NCBI GenBank assembly: GCA_002105175.1
Contig: MCGE01000024.1
Span: 248,001-312,000, forward strand
DNA length: 64,000 nt
Reading direction: 5' to 3'
Origin: Absidia repens
Taxonomy: Eukaryota; Mucoromycota; Mucoromycetes; Mucorales; Cunninghamellaceae
Under the pieces are notes generated by a model, which ran no database searches, was not told the origin of the DNA, and saw only the letters and a program-made list of their open reading frames with translations. Each line of letters opens with the position of its first letter. The first letter of the stretch is position 1. Of the stretch, positions 1 through 12,322 are shown piece after piece. The translations under genes were made by a program, and so were the position numbers.

Positions 1-2672
1 AACCCCCAAGTCCAAAACCACCCGTGTCATCGTCGCTTTCTGCTGTTGATGTGTTGTCACTAGTCTTCTCCTCGTCGTCATTGTCGTGTACTGAAGAATC
101 GTTGTGAGTTGGTGGTTGTTGCTGATTGTTGTCATTGTTTCCAACGCGGCTGGGAAGACCGTTCACCATGTTGTCTCCAACACCCATAAATCGATTAATC
201 ATATCCAGCGTCTCCATAGGCTTGTCATACGGAACCATGTGGCTACCATCATTGATCAAAACGTAACTAAGATTGCGTTCTTGCATATAATACCCAACTG
301 TCTTTTTGCCAATCACCCATTCCTGTCGTTCGGCATCCTAAGTAATAAGACGAATATAATCATCCACGTTTAGTATTAACGGAGAGGGAGGGGCGATCAA
401 AAACGACCATTTCTTTTCTTTCCAGAATTTACCTTGAATCCCGTAGCACCATTCCATGTCATGTTGCCAATCATGTATTCAGTCCCAAGATGGTTGCAAA
501 TCAAGTCAAATTCGCCACTAAATACCACGTTAAATAAAACGAGGGAAATGAGCAACGTCAGTACGTAAACTTCATTTGCTTGTATCGTGACTTGACTTAC
601 CTAAACAATAAGATTTCTATTTCTTTCAGTAAATCAGGTAGCAGCTAAAATAGAAATAGTAAGTAAATATGTCGGTTATAAAATCATCCTGCTCCCCCCC
701 CCTCAGATCATCTACCATATCAGCAGGACGACTTGGATCATTCCGCAGAGCTGCAGAAACAGGGCGTGCACATTCTTGCCAGCCAAGTGCTTGTTTTTCA
801 GAGTGGATACTTGTAGTCAATTCACTTGTCTGATAATAAAAAAAATAAAAACAGTTAAAGATAAGAATGATAATTAATCTTACTTTTTTTTGGCCCCACC
901 CTTAAATATTTGTTCACATCGGTCAGTTCATAAGGCCATGTAAGTCCACAGCTGGGATAGCTTTCATTTTTCAGTCGAATATCGTAAGTGTTAATACACT
1001 CAGTTCCATCGCTACCCCTAAATTCGCATTATCAAAAGGTCAATTATATCCATTCACACCATTCGGTCTTCGTTACACACCTATCCTCTCTAGTCACTTA
1101 CATATGAATGCTATTTATAATAGTATCTTGTAATATGTCTTCACAGACATCAGTTTTGATCCGCAATTCCTTAGAAAGTTTGATACGGCATTCCTTCAAG
1201 TTTCTGGTGGCCCTATCCTAGTAGATATATCAAATAAAATCATTTGGTTGTCAATCATATTCATTCTTTCATCCATACGATTGCTTTTTAAATACCAAAT
1301 GTTGTCCCTCAAGAAGATTGTTCATGACACTAAAGTCGTAGTAAGCTTCATACTAGATAAGATACAACTGGTTAGAATGCGATTGATTAAAACTTTTTTC
1401 TGTAATTTCTTTTACCTGGTGTGTTGGGGAGATCCATCCGTTTCCAATAGCGATACCTTTGAGATTGTACTATGGGAGAAAAGAAAAGAGGGGTGTATAA
1501 GAGTCAAACATTCCTTCAGAATTACGTTCACATACCTTGAATGTGTCCTTTTTATTCAATTCTAACACACGGTTGGCAAAATAAGGGATGTAGGTTCCAG
1601 CATAACTTTCACCAGCAAGGTATAACTATACAATAGAATTGATAAGGAAGTCGTTGTTTAGTATTGTTTCCATCTTGTCTTTTTGGAAAGGGAGTACTTA
1701 CATCTTGATTTTTTAAATATGGAAATATATCCATAAACTTTTCCAAAAAAGTGGTAAATTCTACAACAACCTATATACGTAAAAATCCACGGTGAGACCT
1801 TTATGTCATGGAAATCTATAATTCAAGGCTATACCTGAGTCATGTTGTGCAATAAGCCATCTCCGTCTGCAAAACTAAATCCTGTACCAACGGGTTGATC
1901 CAAAAATACAATAGTAGCGTGATCTTGCCACCCATGTGCATTGACAGTCAAGGATAAATCGGGATTAACCCTGTAAGGCCCATTTTCCAAAAAGAGACCA
2001 TCCATGCTATATCATTTCCCCATCCCAAACGCAAAAATAAATAAATAAAAATAAGACAGGAAATAGATTTCTGTCATTAAATGTCTTACCTTGAGCATCC
2101 AGGACCTCCGTTGAACCAAATGATCTACAATATGTATAGAAAAGAAGGAGGTTAATGACATTATATTTATTCAATTTGCCACAGTCGATTCCTCATTTCT
2201 ACCCGCCCCCGCACTCTCCCACCACTTCCGTCTTTATGTTAGACTTACAAGTTTCTCAGGTTGTGTGGGTTGAACTTGATGAAGCATCCAGAAGAACAGG
2301 TTTCCATCAGTTTCAGAAGATACTTCAATATGTCTATAATGTAAAAAGAGCAAAAGATTGAGTAAAGCAAATAATACCAGTATCCCGAGTTCGTACCCCG
2401 CATATTGTTCAAAAGGAAGCTTGTCAATGTCAATGCCTGGTAATGATGAGACCCTGTAGTTTTCAGCTAGATAATGATAATAAAAATAAAAAAGAGAAAG
2501 AAAAAGAGATATATGAGATGAGATGTCAATTCATACATGTATGCCCGAAGCCATGGCGCCGTGTTTTTGCAACCTTTATGCAGTTGGATTTACCTTTTTG
2601 TGCCAAACCCCAAGACGAAAAGACGATCAATGAGCACAAGGCACAAGAAAAGGAACAAGTCCAGAATTTCAT
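1..2672 (-). CDS. KEX1: Pheromone-processing carboxypeptidase KEX1 (serine carboxypeptidase S10), C-terminus cut by window edge
   Basis: A Golgi serine carboxypeptidase that trims basic residues from secreted precursors. The reading runs through many small introns. The start at 2672 opens a typical signal peptide ([20 protein letters not shown]...), followed by a GTAAAT donor at 2593. The next exons give [20 protein letters not shown] and [19 protein letters not shown], the family's N-terminal signature. Further on are the oxyanion region [20 protein letters not shown] (about 1840-1950), the nucleophile elbow [12 protein letters not shown] (about 1590-1620) and the catalytic His context [19 protein letters not shown] (about 180-245). 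After it comes the Asn/Gln/acidic linker that in KEX1 precedes the membrane anchor; the anchor itself lies beyond base 1. Family assignment is firm. Exact exon ends in the middle were not all resolved. Confidence 0.9.
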
Positions 2673-3449
2673 GTGTATTGTTTCAGTAAAAAAAAAAAAA
2701 AAAAAAAAAATGGAGAGTCAAAGTAGCTGTCTGTCGTAGAACGATATGTGCTGTGTGTTAGTGATCCAGGAGATGCTACACGTCCGTCGTATGCCCTTGA
2801 TATGAAGAATCGATGAGAGAGATCGCCAATGAGTTTCAAACAGTTCAGCCAAATATAACGTGCACAATGGGGTTATAAATATTGATTGAATGATGTGTAA
2901 TGCACTTGACACTATTGAAGAAAGAAAGAAAAAAAGGAGACAGGAGAGTGAGAGGAGAACAATTTTTGTACAGCAAAAAAAGTAAAATTCAATTGCCGAC
3001 AAAGCAACAAACAGTAAAAATCGACACGATGATCCGAGGAATACAATATAGCCCCCACCTCTCAATCAACTAGAATATGATCACATAAAAGGCGAATACA
3101 TTTATTTGTGGAGAAGTAATTTAAATAATAATGAATGACAATGCAGGCAAGGATTGGGACTACAGTAAATGGGAAGGGTAAAATGAGAGTAATAGAAAGA
3201 ATGAGATATACATACAGAATAGAAGAATAGGGAATAACTATATAATAAAGAGTAATACTAATAATAATAATAATAATGATTATAATAATGATAATAAAAG
3301 AATGGATCTGTGGTTCTAAAAAATAAAAAGAAGGAATGTAAAGAGAAGGGAAAGGAAAGTGAATAATATATAGGGAAATAATAATGAGGGAGTGGTAGAT
3401 AAAGGTTTTTTGTGTGTATTTGTGTGCGTATGTTTGTAAGGGGATATAT
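2673..3449. other. Intergenic region between KEX1 start and the 3' end of the coiled-coil gene
   Basis: Holds the KEX1 5' leader, including an A23 tract (T on the KEX1 sense strand, 2688-2710) ending about 15 bases upstream of its ATG, and the AT-rich 3' flank of the next minus-strand gene. No further gene is supported; open frames here are low-complexity. Confidence 0.6.
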
Positions 3450-5324
3450 TCAATTTTCTAATAGCATATATTCAGGACCATTCCATACACTAATCAAAAC
3501 AGCAGTTGATAAAATGACAGCGAAGCGACACCAACGCCAAACAGCCTTGAAGAAATGTCGCACCGTATTTTGAATTCTGCCACTGAATGTATTAGGATAT
3601 CGAATGGCCAAATCAGTATCCTTGTTGGCAGGGACCAGAGCAGTGGCGTCAGGGTATAAGCCATCACGAGGAAAGGAGGGGTCAAACATAGTCAGCAGAT
3701 GTTGTTGATCATTTTCGTCTAGCTGAGTAAGGTTATCGCTGTCCTTGTTATGCAATTCAAGTAGCCAATTTGTATCATCATCATCATGTCCAAAACCTTC
3801 TTCCAATCGGTCCACAAATCGAATAGCTTCTTCCAAAGTCTTTTGATCCACCCCAGCAGCACGCGCAAGAACGGATTCCATTCCCAAGTCGCTTTGTTGA
3901 TACATGGCAGATATCGATTCACCAGTAAACCTTGATAAATCCTTAAGTGACAGGCTGGAAAGAGAAGGTTTCATAAACGAAGCAGGTGATGGAGATGAGA
4001 TTGAATCGGTGGTGGCACCAACCGGAGTTGAGAGAGAAGGATGTAGATGATCGCGCTGATGTTGTTGTAGTTGTTGTTGTTTCATCCATTCATTTTCCAA
4101 TTCACCTAAAAGAGTATTCCTGAATCCAGACGAGGAGGGATCCACGGAGTCATCACCATCAATACAGCTAGGAGCAGGCGTGTTGTGAGTGGAGTGTAAT
4201 GGAATGCCTCGGTCCTTGAGTTTTTGTAACATAGCTCGATGTTCTTCCACACTAGCATTAAGCTCATCGATGTGTCGGAATTGTCGTTCATAAGCCGCCT
4301 TGAGGTCTTCATGGTCATCCTTGGTGAATTGAAAATGGTCGAATTGTTCCTTGAGTTTGCGAAGATCTTGCAAAGTATGAGCGAGTTTGCTTTCTAGGTC
4401 AATTTTGGATTGAATAGTTGTATCGTTTTCGGTTTTCAGATTGTCGATTTGATCAAGCAGTTCATCCACCATTTGTCGATCCACTGTATCATCAGAAGCG
4501 CCACCTTGTTGATCATCCAGACGACGCTTATTGGCCTTTTTGTTCATATCTTCCAATTCTTGAATCTTGGTCGTGGCGATTTCCAAACTGTTGGTGAGTG
4601 CTGATATTTCTTGTTCGAGTTCACGGTGCTTTTTGGTGTTTGACTTGCCCATATTTGCCTGCTCTTCCAGAATAGTTTCCAAATGAGTGTTGAGTTCATT
4701 GTTTTTTAGTTCCAGGACTTCTATCATAGCTTCACGGGTACTTCTAGAAGGCACAAATCGCATAGCTTTGGTATTGTCGTCATTGCCTTCGTCGTCGTCT
4801 TCGTCGCTACTTCCACTTTCAAGACACGAATCAATACCAGAGTCACTTTCATATCGCTGGCTGTTCGTCAATACGGAAGAAGAAGGTGTAGGTAAGGCGA
4901 CTGTTGGTTCTTTGGTAGATGCTGTAGAGGAGGTAGAAGAAGGTGGTGCTTTGATTGCTGCAGGAGATCGAGTATTGTTCAAAAGTTCTTCATATCTGTT
5001 CTTCATGGCGATGTTGTTTTCCAATAAAGATTTGCCAATTTCAGCTGCTAGCATCAAGTCTACAATCAAAGAAAAGGGGCATTAGTATTAGATTGAATAC
5101 TCAAAGTTTATAAAAGACCTACCTCTTTCTTTATCTTTGAGGGCGTGGTATGCGTTTTTCAACATGGGGATAAGGTCAGCAGAAGACTTTTCAGCCATCC
5201 AAGAGACAGACGACATGAAAGAAGTGGTGGACATTGTGGGAGAAGGAGGTCCCCCAAGTTGTGGCGTCAAGTGAGAAGTGGAATGAAGGTCAAGGAGTGA
5301 AGGTTTCGACTTGTTTTGATTCAT
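3450..5324 (-). CDS. Tail-anchored coiled-coil protein with a CC1-box (candidate dynein adaptor)
   Basis: Two exons (5123-5324 and 3450-5059) joined by a 62-nt intron give 603 residues. Across the junction the protein reads KERDLMLAAEIGKSLLENN (residues 65-83), which matches the AAxxG...LLE pattern of the CC1 box that binds dynein light intermediate chain in BICD, TRAK/HAP1 and Spindly-type adaptors. A Ser/Thr and acidic linker follows, then long heptad-rich coiled coil (about 174-354). LLGELENEW at about 384-392 resembles the Spindly-type dynactin motif. The last 30 residues hold one hydrophobic segment (about 575-593) close to the C-terminus, as in tail-anchored proteins. No enzyme domain is visible. 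Known: the CC1 box links cargo adaptors to dynein. Inferred: this protein tethers a membrane to dynein. The coiled-coil membrane protein call is solid; the dynein role is a hypothesis. Confidence 0.75.
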
Positions 5325-6462
5325 GATGGTAATAATAAAAAGATGACTGAAGTAGAAGAGGGCTAGAAAAAGGAAAAGAGGAGTAAAAGAAAAAAAAGCT
5401 TGGGTTGATTAAAAAAAATAAAAATAAAAAATAAAAAACAACACACAAAAAAAGGTGCATGTGATTTTCGCTTGTCCCACCTAAAATCAAATAACAACAC
5501 AACAGTAAAAAAAAAAAAAAAAAAAAATTCAACTACAATAAGGATGATCTTTATTATTATATTACATACATGCATTACATAAAATAATATTATTTCTAAA
5601 TAAAATATATAATCTAAAAATTTAAAATATACTAGAAATTACAAACCCTCAAAGCAATCTTACCTATAAGTCGTATATATCCTTTATCATAAACAGAGTT
5701 TAATATGCCCTGACGTTCACATATCATACAAATACTGACCTTCGGTATCCATTGCCGCGGTCCCCGTTTTGATTTGGATCATCATCAAGCATCCATCTTT
5801 GATATTTGTCCCTTTTTCCTATTGAACGGTTGGTCCAACCACATACATCATCTTGAAATTTTTATCTAAATGAATATCTTTTGTTATTCTTGTTTCAATA
5901 ATATATCACGTTCTTCTTTGTTTGCCTTACTATCTTGATCATTTGATACAATCGGTAGAATCCCGTTCCGCTCTACTATACAGTATAATACAACTGTATG
6001 TACAGTACTGTATACTGTAATATTATGTAAAATTAAAGTCTATTTTAAAAAAAAATTACCGTGCCACTATGCATCAGTGTATCATCGTTAATAAATTGTA
6101 GTACTTTTCATCATCAAAAGTTCGCATACAAAAACGCGTACTACCAGTCGATGTCTGTGAGACAGTGATCTATCGGCATATAAACGGGGCGTATCATCCG
6201 TTCTTTTGATATAAACACTTGATGGTACCGAATACCCTTCGATTTGCGGCCCAAGTTTCACAGCGTCGGGTGATACCATCCGCTTACTGATTCTTTCCTT
6301 TGATCTACCCCAATATCCCATCTGCTTTTGTGGTACTCATATTATTCAACAAGTCTCAGCCCACCTCCATCCATATTAGAAAAGCGTCATGGTAAAGCAG
6401 TTTTGTTTATCAAAAATTGCATTTCCACTTTTTATAGTTGCCACCATTTTTGAGTCCTTTTC

Positions 6463-6505
<43 letters not shown>

Positions 6506-6869
6506 CTTGATCCAATGCTGACTTTACATCATCATAATCTATTCATTTTGTTTCGATTTTTGATTTTATAAGGATTCATACTCCGAGTGCCTTTATTTTA
6601 ATTTGATTCCAACGCTGTCCGATACATGTTGTACCTGAAACGATTCTTCACTCGATTTCGTGCAATTAATATCATAGCCCAATATATTCCAATCTCAACT
6701 TAAAAATTTTCTCGCTAATGATCGAGAACTGGTACCCCATCTTTTTATATGTACTGAGAAGGAAGAGGTTATCATGACAGATAATGGATGATCAAATAAT
6801 TATAAGAGACCCACAATTAAGGATATCAGACGGAAAAAGAAATTGCGTAGGTAAACGTCAATATTTTTA
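5325..6869. other. Intergenic, AT-rich, no supported gene
   Basis: Contains the promoter side of the coiled-coil gene, an A22-type tract near 5505-5526 and an A37 tract at 6464-6500. A 77-codon minus-strand frame at 6088-6321 has no motif I recognise and no splice partners I could find. Confidence 0.5.
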
Positions 6870-6879
6870 TATGTGTAGC

Positions 6880-7620
6880 TATGCTATGAAAAAGTTATGA
6901 AGGGAAATGGTGTGACCTGCAGTTCAACGAGAGGCCACAATATTTCAAACACCGCCCACGTGGATTTTTATTTTCTTCTAGTTATTATTTTTTCGCTCTC
7001 TTTCTTTCATTTCCTTTTTTCTTTCAGTTTTTCTTCACTATTCAACTTCTATGGGACTATGTTGAACTTAGAATAGTGTCAGGACTAGTTTAGAAGGGTT
7101 CTCATATCAGAGATTACAAGATGCGTGGGGAAACTCTTTCATTTTGGATCTAGGATTTGGGACCACCATTTGTTGATTCTTTGGAGCTCCCATTAACTTA
7201 GACTAGTTTTAGTTTTTCCATAGTTTGTATTTATATCTGAATAAAATATGTCTCTTTTTATTTGCTTCGAGGAAAAATGACCCACTAATCTTTTTCATGT
7301 ATTGTACAAGAACTTTTCTTAGTACCTGTCCCTCATTTGATTAGTGTTCACCGTTTTTGTGCTCCAATAAAAGATACCCCTTTAATCTTTCTCATAACTT
7401 GTTTAGTATATTAGCTCTCATTTTACATTCGTCCGTTTAAATGAGCATTGACTATTCATCAAATCCTCCAATAATCTTCCAATAAATTCTTTGTTTACAT
7501 TTAACCTTCTACCACTCAACATACCAGTCCCAGCTCCCTGGAGCCAAAATAAAATGCTCTTCTCAGTACATTTATCTTTATATAAATACCTGAAAGAGCT
7601 ATCTCTCACTTACATAAAAG
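6880..7620 (+). repeat. Dispersed 0.7-kb repeat, copy 1 (forward)
   Basis: Copy of an unnamed family. It opens with TTTCAAACACCGCCCACGTGG (CACGTG at 6957-6962), then a T/C-rich stretch, then the core GGATTACAAGATGCGTGGGG...TCATTTTGGATCTAGGATTTGGGACC. It ends in irregular tandem units containing CAATAAAA and TTTAATCTTTCTCAT. Ends are approximate, judged by where similarity to the other copies stops. No coding capacity is seen. Confidence 0.8.
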
Positions 7621-8206
7621 GGATTTGTCTAAATTTGCGCATACCAGCCTAAATGGATGACGCCTAGGACGTCAAGTAAAAATATTTCGAAAAACAATAT
7701 TTCAGAGCCAGCGATCAATGGTCTCCAGCGTTCGTTATTCCGGAATTATTTTTATTCCAGGTAATGTTAATGTACGTCTCTACTGTAATCCAAGCGATAA
7801 ATGCTTGATATTTGTTGATCAGGCTACATACGTTGACTTCATTCAGTATTTTAAAAGCGTAATGCCTTGAGGCACCCCTTCACAACTTTGGTAACCTCGC
7901 TGTATATTTGTTTACTTTGTCATCAACCATTCCATTGTTTGTTTGATATTGGTATTTACCTAATACAAAATGGGCATGAAAATAATGACAAGTTCGTTTT
8001 CCCAGGGTGGCAGCTGTCATAGTATGGTGAGCGGGAATTGAAATCGTAAAAAAGATTGCTGTTCACAAATCGCATGTGAAAAATAAAATATAAAAAAAAG
8101 GTGGTGGACCTCTTTCTTCCCCACAATTCTAATATAAACTCACCCTTTTTTCGTCTCTTTTCTATTTTTTTTTTTTCACCTATTCCAAACCGTACTCTTA
8201 AACATT
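7621..8206. other. Upstream region of the enoyl-CoA hydratase gene
   Basis: No gene is seen. A pyrimidine-rich leader with a T12 tract (about 8165-8176) precedes the start codon, as is common for fungal promoters. Confidence 0.5.
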
Positions 8207-9244
8207 ATGACTACACATACCTTCCCCCAATCATTCCCCTCTGCTGAGAATGCACAAATGACTTTATCTCAAGAAGGATCCTTATTTATTCTTCACCTTC
8301 ATCACAAAGACAACCGCTTCAATGCCGAATTCTGTCGTGCTATCTTGGCTGCTCTTCAAGTCATTGAAGATACATACGTTCTTGCTGAAGATCCTCAAGA
8401 AATGGCCTTGGTGACTTTAGGCAATGGGAAGATTTACAGCAATGGTCTTGATCTGGCGCAAGTGGTCCAATATCCACCTTTTATGGATTTGTATATGAGT
8501 ATGCTGAAGAAATTGATCACATTCTGCATTCCAACAATTGCCGCTTTGAATGGGTAAAGCACATACAACTATTGAAAAAGTGCAGCTGGCGAATACTGAA
8601 TTTTTTTTATCATTATAGACATGCATTTGCTGGGGGTTGCTTGTTTGCTTTGGCTCATGGTAAGATTTTGCATCGACATATATATCAATACAATTCATAT
8701 TGAAACATATTATCACATAGACTATCGCGTGATGCGCTCTGACCGAGGTTACTTGTGCATGGTAAGCTTTGAAAATAAAATATCAACTCACTTGTATTAA
8801 AAAACTGCCCTGAATATAGAATGAAGTGGAATTCGCTGCCCCATTAAGTCCTGGTATGTGTGCTATTCTTCAATTCAAATTGACCCCTGTAACATTCAGG
8901 AACATGGTGTTACGCGCTCAACGTTTCGGTGCCAAGGATGCTTTGGATCAAGGTATGGTGGATGCCATTGTTCCTGAAGATCAAGTGCTCCCAAAGGCCA
9001 AGGAACTGGCTTTACAACTCGCTCCTTTGGCAAAGTCTGGATCCTCTGCTTACAAACAATTGAAGGATCAGGTAATGAACTTGACTCTTTTTTTATTATT
9101 TTTTTATTTTTGATTGCCACATTGTCGTTTTTTGGTATATATACATCTAAATCTTACACTTTATTTATTATGTATATATAGATGTACGTTGACGTTGTCG
9201 AAAGACTGTCAGTTCCCTATCATAGATTGGCTCCTCGTTTGTAG
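8207..9244 (+). CDS. Enoyl-CoA hydratase/isomerase family protein (ECI/PECI-like)
   Basis: Crotonase-fold enzyme, probably a delta3-delta2-enoyl-CoA isomerase used in beta-oxidation of unsaturated fatty acids. Five exons: exon 1 is 8207-8553 and later junctions restore frame at NG|HAFAGGC, AHD|YRVM, LCM|NEVEF and KDQ|MYVDV. GNGKIYSNGLDL matches the loop that forms the oxyanion hole with the HAFAGGCLFALAHDYRVM segment. NEVEFAAPLSPGM corresponds to the region carrying the catalytic acid in this family. The reading stops at 9242-9244 after HRLAPRL. The terminal PRL could act as a weak peroxisomal PTS1 variant; that is inference. Substrate preference cannot be read from sequence. Confidence 0.85.
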
Positions 9245-9789
9245 TGCAGTCCCTTTTGTCTATAGTTTAGCTTTTTGACTGTTAGTGTAGTATATATGTG
9301 ATTTCTATTTAATTATATTAATTTTACAATAAAAAAAAAGCTTGTAATATGAAAGTGAATTTGTTTTTTGTCATTAAATTGGATCCCCAGAATGGTATCA
9401 TTTATCGAATGTCAATAGAGTGTATAAAACATATGATATTGATATAGGAAAACACTAAGTGAAAGCAGATTGTACGTCGACTGGATGTCGAAGACATATA
9501 AAAAATAGAATATACAGTAAGACATTGAGACTATTAGAAGAATACATGTGTAGGAAAAAATTGGACATTTTATTAAAAATATCAGAGATAAAAAAAATAA
9601 AAAAAAGTTGATGATGTATGTAACTAAAGGGGGGTAAAGACATATAGAATGAAGAATATAATAACAATTAGACTACCAAAATACTATAAATATATAAATA
9701 TAAATGTGCGTGTACAAAAAAGAAAAGAAAATCAAGATATTGATGAATATATAAATGCATAAATTGAAAGGGTTCGATATGGAAGGAGA
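9245..9789. other. Convergent 3' flanks
   Basis: Lies between the stops of the plus-strand hydratase and the minus-strand Zn2Cys6 gene. It holds AATAAA-type signals (around 9335) and AT-rich sequence, with no gene supported. Confidence 0.6.
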
Positions 9790-12025
9790 TCAGATAACAA
9801 ATCCGTTTGGCAAATTGTTGCTGTCGGTGAGGCAAGCATCTTGATGGTTCATATGTTGATTAGTCGACGACAATAACGTGGATGCTGGAAGAAGACGAAT
9901 GCAATTATCTTGATCCGGTGAATAGATCGGTGAATAGGAAGGAGACGCTGAAGACCCAGATGAATCCATATCCTGTAATCCGCCACCACTAGCACTGTTA
10001 TCATGGTAAGTCGTCGTCGTCGCTGATGGTGATTGCTGAGAAAGAGAGTAACGCTGTTGTTGCTGTTTATTTTGGTGGCATGAGGACGGAGAATCAGGCC
10101 CATTTGTTGTATCTGCAGTAGTAGGAGCGGTAAGTGGGATGTGGTTGTTGCTTACATATTCAGCCCATGATGAGGATGGTATCAGATCGAATACACTTGC
10201 AACAGTTCCATTGCAAATAAGATCCGTCATCGAGTCGTTCAAAATGCCATCGATATCCAGATGATGCTGATGTGATGCTGATGCTGATGCTGAATGATCT
10301 ACGAGTGAGTCTGCAGAGAGTACTACAGGTTCGACACTCTCGGTTGTTTTTGAGTAAAGAGGTGAAATGCCACTATGATTGAGGTTTGAAATGAATTGTC
10401 GTTGTTGATCTGTTGTCATGCCCTGCCTTGACCGATACAATATTTGCCACATTCCCGCCAATTGATGGCTCGATTTGAACCCTTCATCCAAACGAAGTCC
10501 ACATCGATTCGTCAAAAACCGGTCCACCAGTCGATCAAAATCCACGCGTGCCAAATAGCTGCAGTTGGCATCCTTCAGTACCCTAACGCTCCGACCCAGC
10601 CTGGTTTTGCTATCATCATCCTGTCCCTGCCCCGTCATCATTGATTCCAAATGGACAGAAGTGGCTAGTGTGATTGACATGGCAAATGTGTTGTAGAGTT
10701 TGAGTTCGTCCTGTTGTTGTAGCATTTGGCCAGCGATGTGAATGATCGAATCAGCGGCGTTGTTACAAATGTCGCTCCGAGAATATTGATCCATATCCAA
10801 AAGAGGTGATTGGTGCATCATGATTTGTACAGTGTGATAGAGAATGCGGATCGTTTTGGCAATAGGTGCTGGCGAGTTGTCTGTGTCAAGTTTTCCGTAT
10901 TCCAGATACGAAGGGAGATGACGGAACCAGTCGTTCAGCCGAGATTCCAAATCTTGCGGTACGTGTGTAGAGGATGAAGAACGAAGACAGTCGAACATGT
11001 CACCGACAATAGACGCCAACTGTATCAACTCAACAAAAGACGGTATCTGGAGAGCAGCTTCAGTCGTTTCATCTTGTAATACTATGGGAGGGTGGTCCAC
11101 TTGCCATTTCAGATTGCGGCTATCGATTGCTTGTAGTTGGCTATCCTCCAAAATAGGTTTCTTGCAATTCCATCCTTCTTTTTCCATGTTTATCAGTCGT
11201 GCATCCGTATAAAAGGCGAGCCACGCATCGGTCACATAAATTACCCAAAACGTACGTCGCCGTTGTTCCGTTTGTACAATGCTGAGTGAAGGATCGGCGT
11301 TGATACCAAGATTCAATCGACGTACATATTCAACCAAATGTCGACGAAGACAAGCACACTTTTTGAAGTCACCCATCATAAATGTATACCAGCACATAAT
11401 AATGACACCCTAAAAGTATATAGAATTTGAGATTAGATAAATCAATCAATACAATCGTCAATGTGTCTTTCTCCTTTACCTGTATACTTGCTATTGTTGG
11501 TTCATCCGTTTTCAGTTTTTCAAAGAGTAGCAAACATCGCTCAAAATAAAGTCGTTCCATATCGTCACGATGCTCCAAATAACGACTACCCATAGCACAA
11601 ACGGCATAACAGAGAAGTTGATCCATATCGTCAGGTTGGTGGACCAGTTGGTGAAGAAAATGATGTCGAGATAAAATAGGTAAAAACAAGTTGAAGTTGG
11701 CAAAATATTTTTCAGCTAGTTGCAGCTTGAATTTCTGGGGCAAGGACTCGTTGACTAGGCTAGTCTATATAAAAACCAATATATTAACATAACCTAGTTT
11801 ACATAAAGAACAAGCAAGTTCGTTTTTTCTTACCATCGGACCACCAGTAAGCATAGTATCAGCCCGCCATTTTTCTTTCAAAGCTTCCACTGCTCCAATA
11901 ACAAGGTTAAGCAAAGCATTGGTAGAGGAGAGACAATATGAGAAGTGAGGAGGTGAAGGTGAAGGAGAAAGCGATGGTGAAGGAGTAGAGGATGCTGTGG
12001 AAGAAGACCGTTGTTGCTGCTGTTG

Positions 12026-12058
<33 letters not shown>

Positions 12059-12322
12059 ACGTGGGCGTTGATAAGGAGTATCTTTTCCAAGAAGAGATAC
12101 AATGCGATGAGCACGATTTTCGATCACTTCTATATTGTTTTTGGGAGGGCCACGTCTACGAGGAGGATCCGAGAATTCACAAGAGATACCCATAGCGATA
12201 CAGCGAGAGCAAGAAGGCTGATTACCATCGCACTTGACTTTCTTTTTCCTACATATCACACAAGCCAAAGTGACCTTGACTCGTTTCGGTTTTTCGCCTG
12301 CTATTTTGGTTGCTTTGGTCAT
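9790..12322 (-). CDS. Zn(II)2Cys6 fungal transcription factor
   Basis: Three exons (11834-12322, 11480-11764, 9790-11409), each a multiple of three, give 797 residues. The start is placed at MTKATKIAG because the zinc cluster follows at once: C-x2-C-x6-C-x6-C-x2-C-x6-C (CVICRKKKVKC...CSRC...C), residues about 20-47, with a basic linker SDPPRRRGPPKN. An in-frame upstream Met at 12424 would add a hydrophobic stretch and is less likely. A run of about 17 Gln, encoded by a CTG/TTG tract on plus near 12010-12060, lies before exon 2. Exons 2-3 carry the fungal-specific regulatory domain (FLPILSRHHF, then HLVEYVRRLNLG...RRRTFWVIYVTDAW). The last 150 residues are Ser/Gln-rich and may activate. Target genes cannot be inferred. 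Confidence 0.9.
12010..12058. repeat. CAG/CTG microsatellite coding polyglutamine
   Basis: Nearly pure CTG repeats on plus read as CAG/CAA glutamine codons of the minus-strand Zn2Cys6 gene. Length is likely to vary between strains. Confidence 0.85.

Noticed and set aside
2443..2739. 98-codon plus-strand frame
   Set aside because: Antisense to the KEX1 first exons and signal peptide; ends in a homopolymer.
6088..6321. 77-codon minus-strand frame
   Set aside because: No recognised motif, no splice partner, and located in AT-rich intergenic DNA; kept only as a note.
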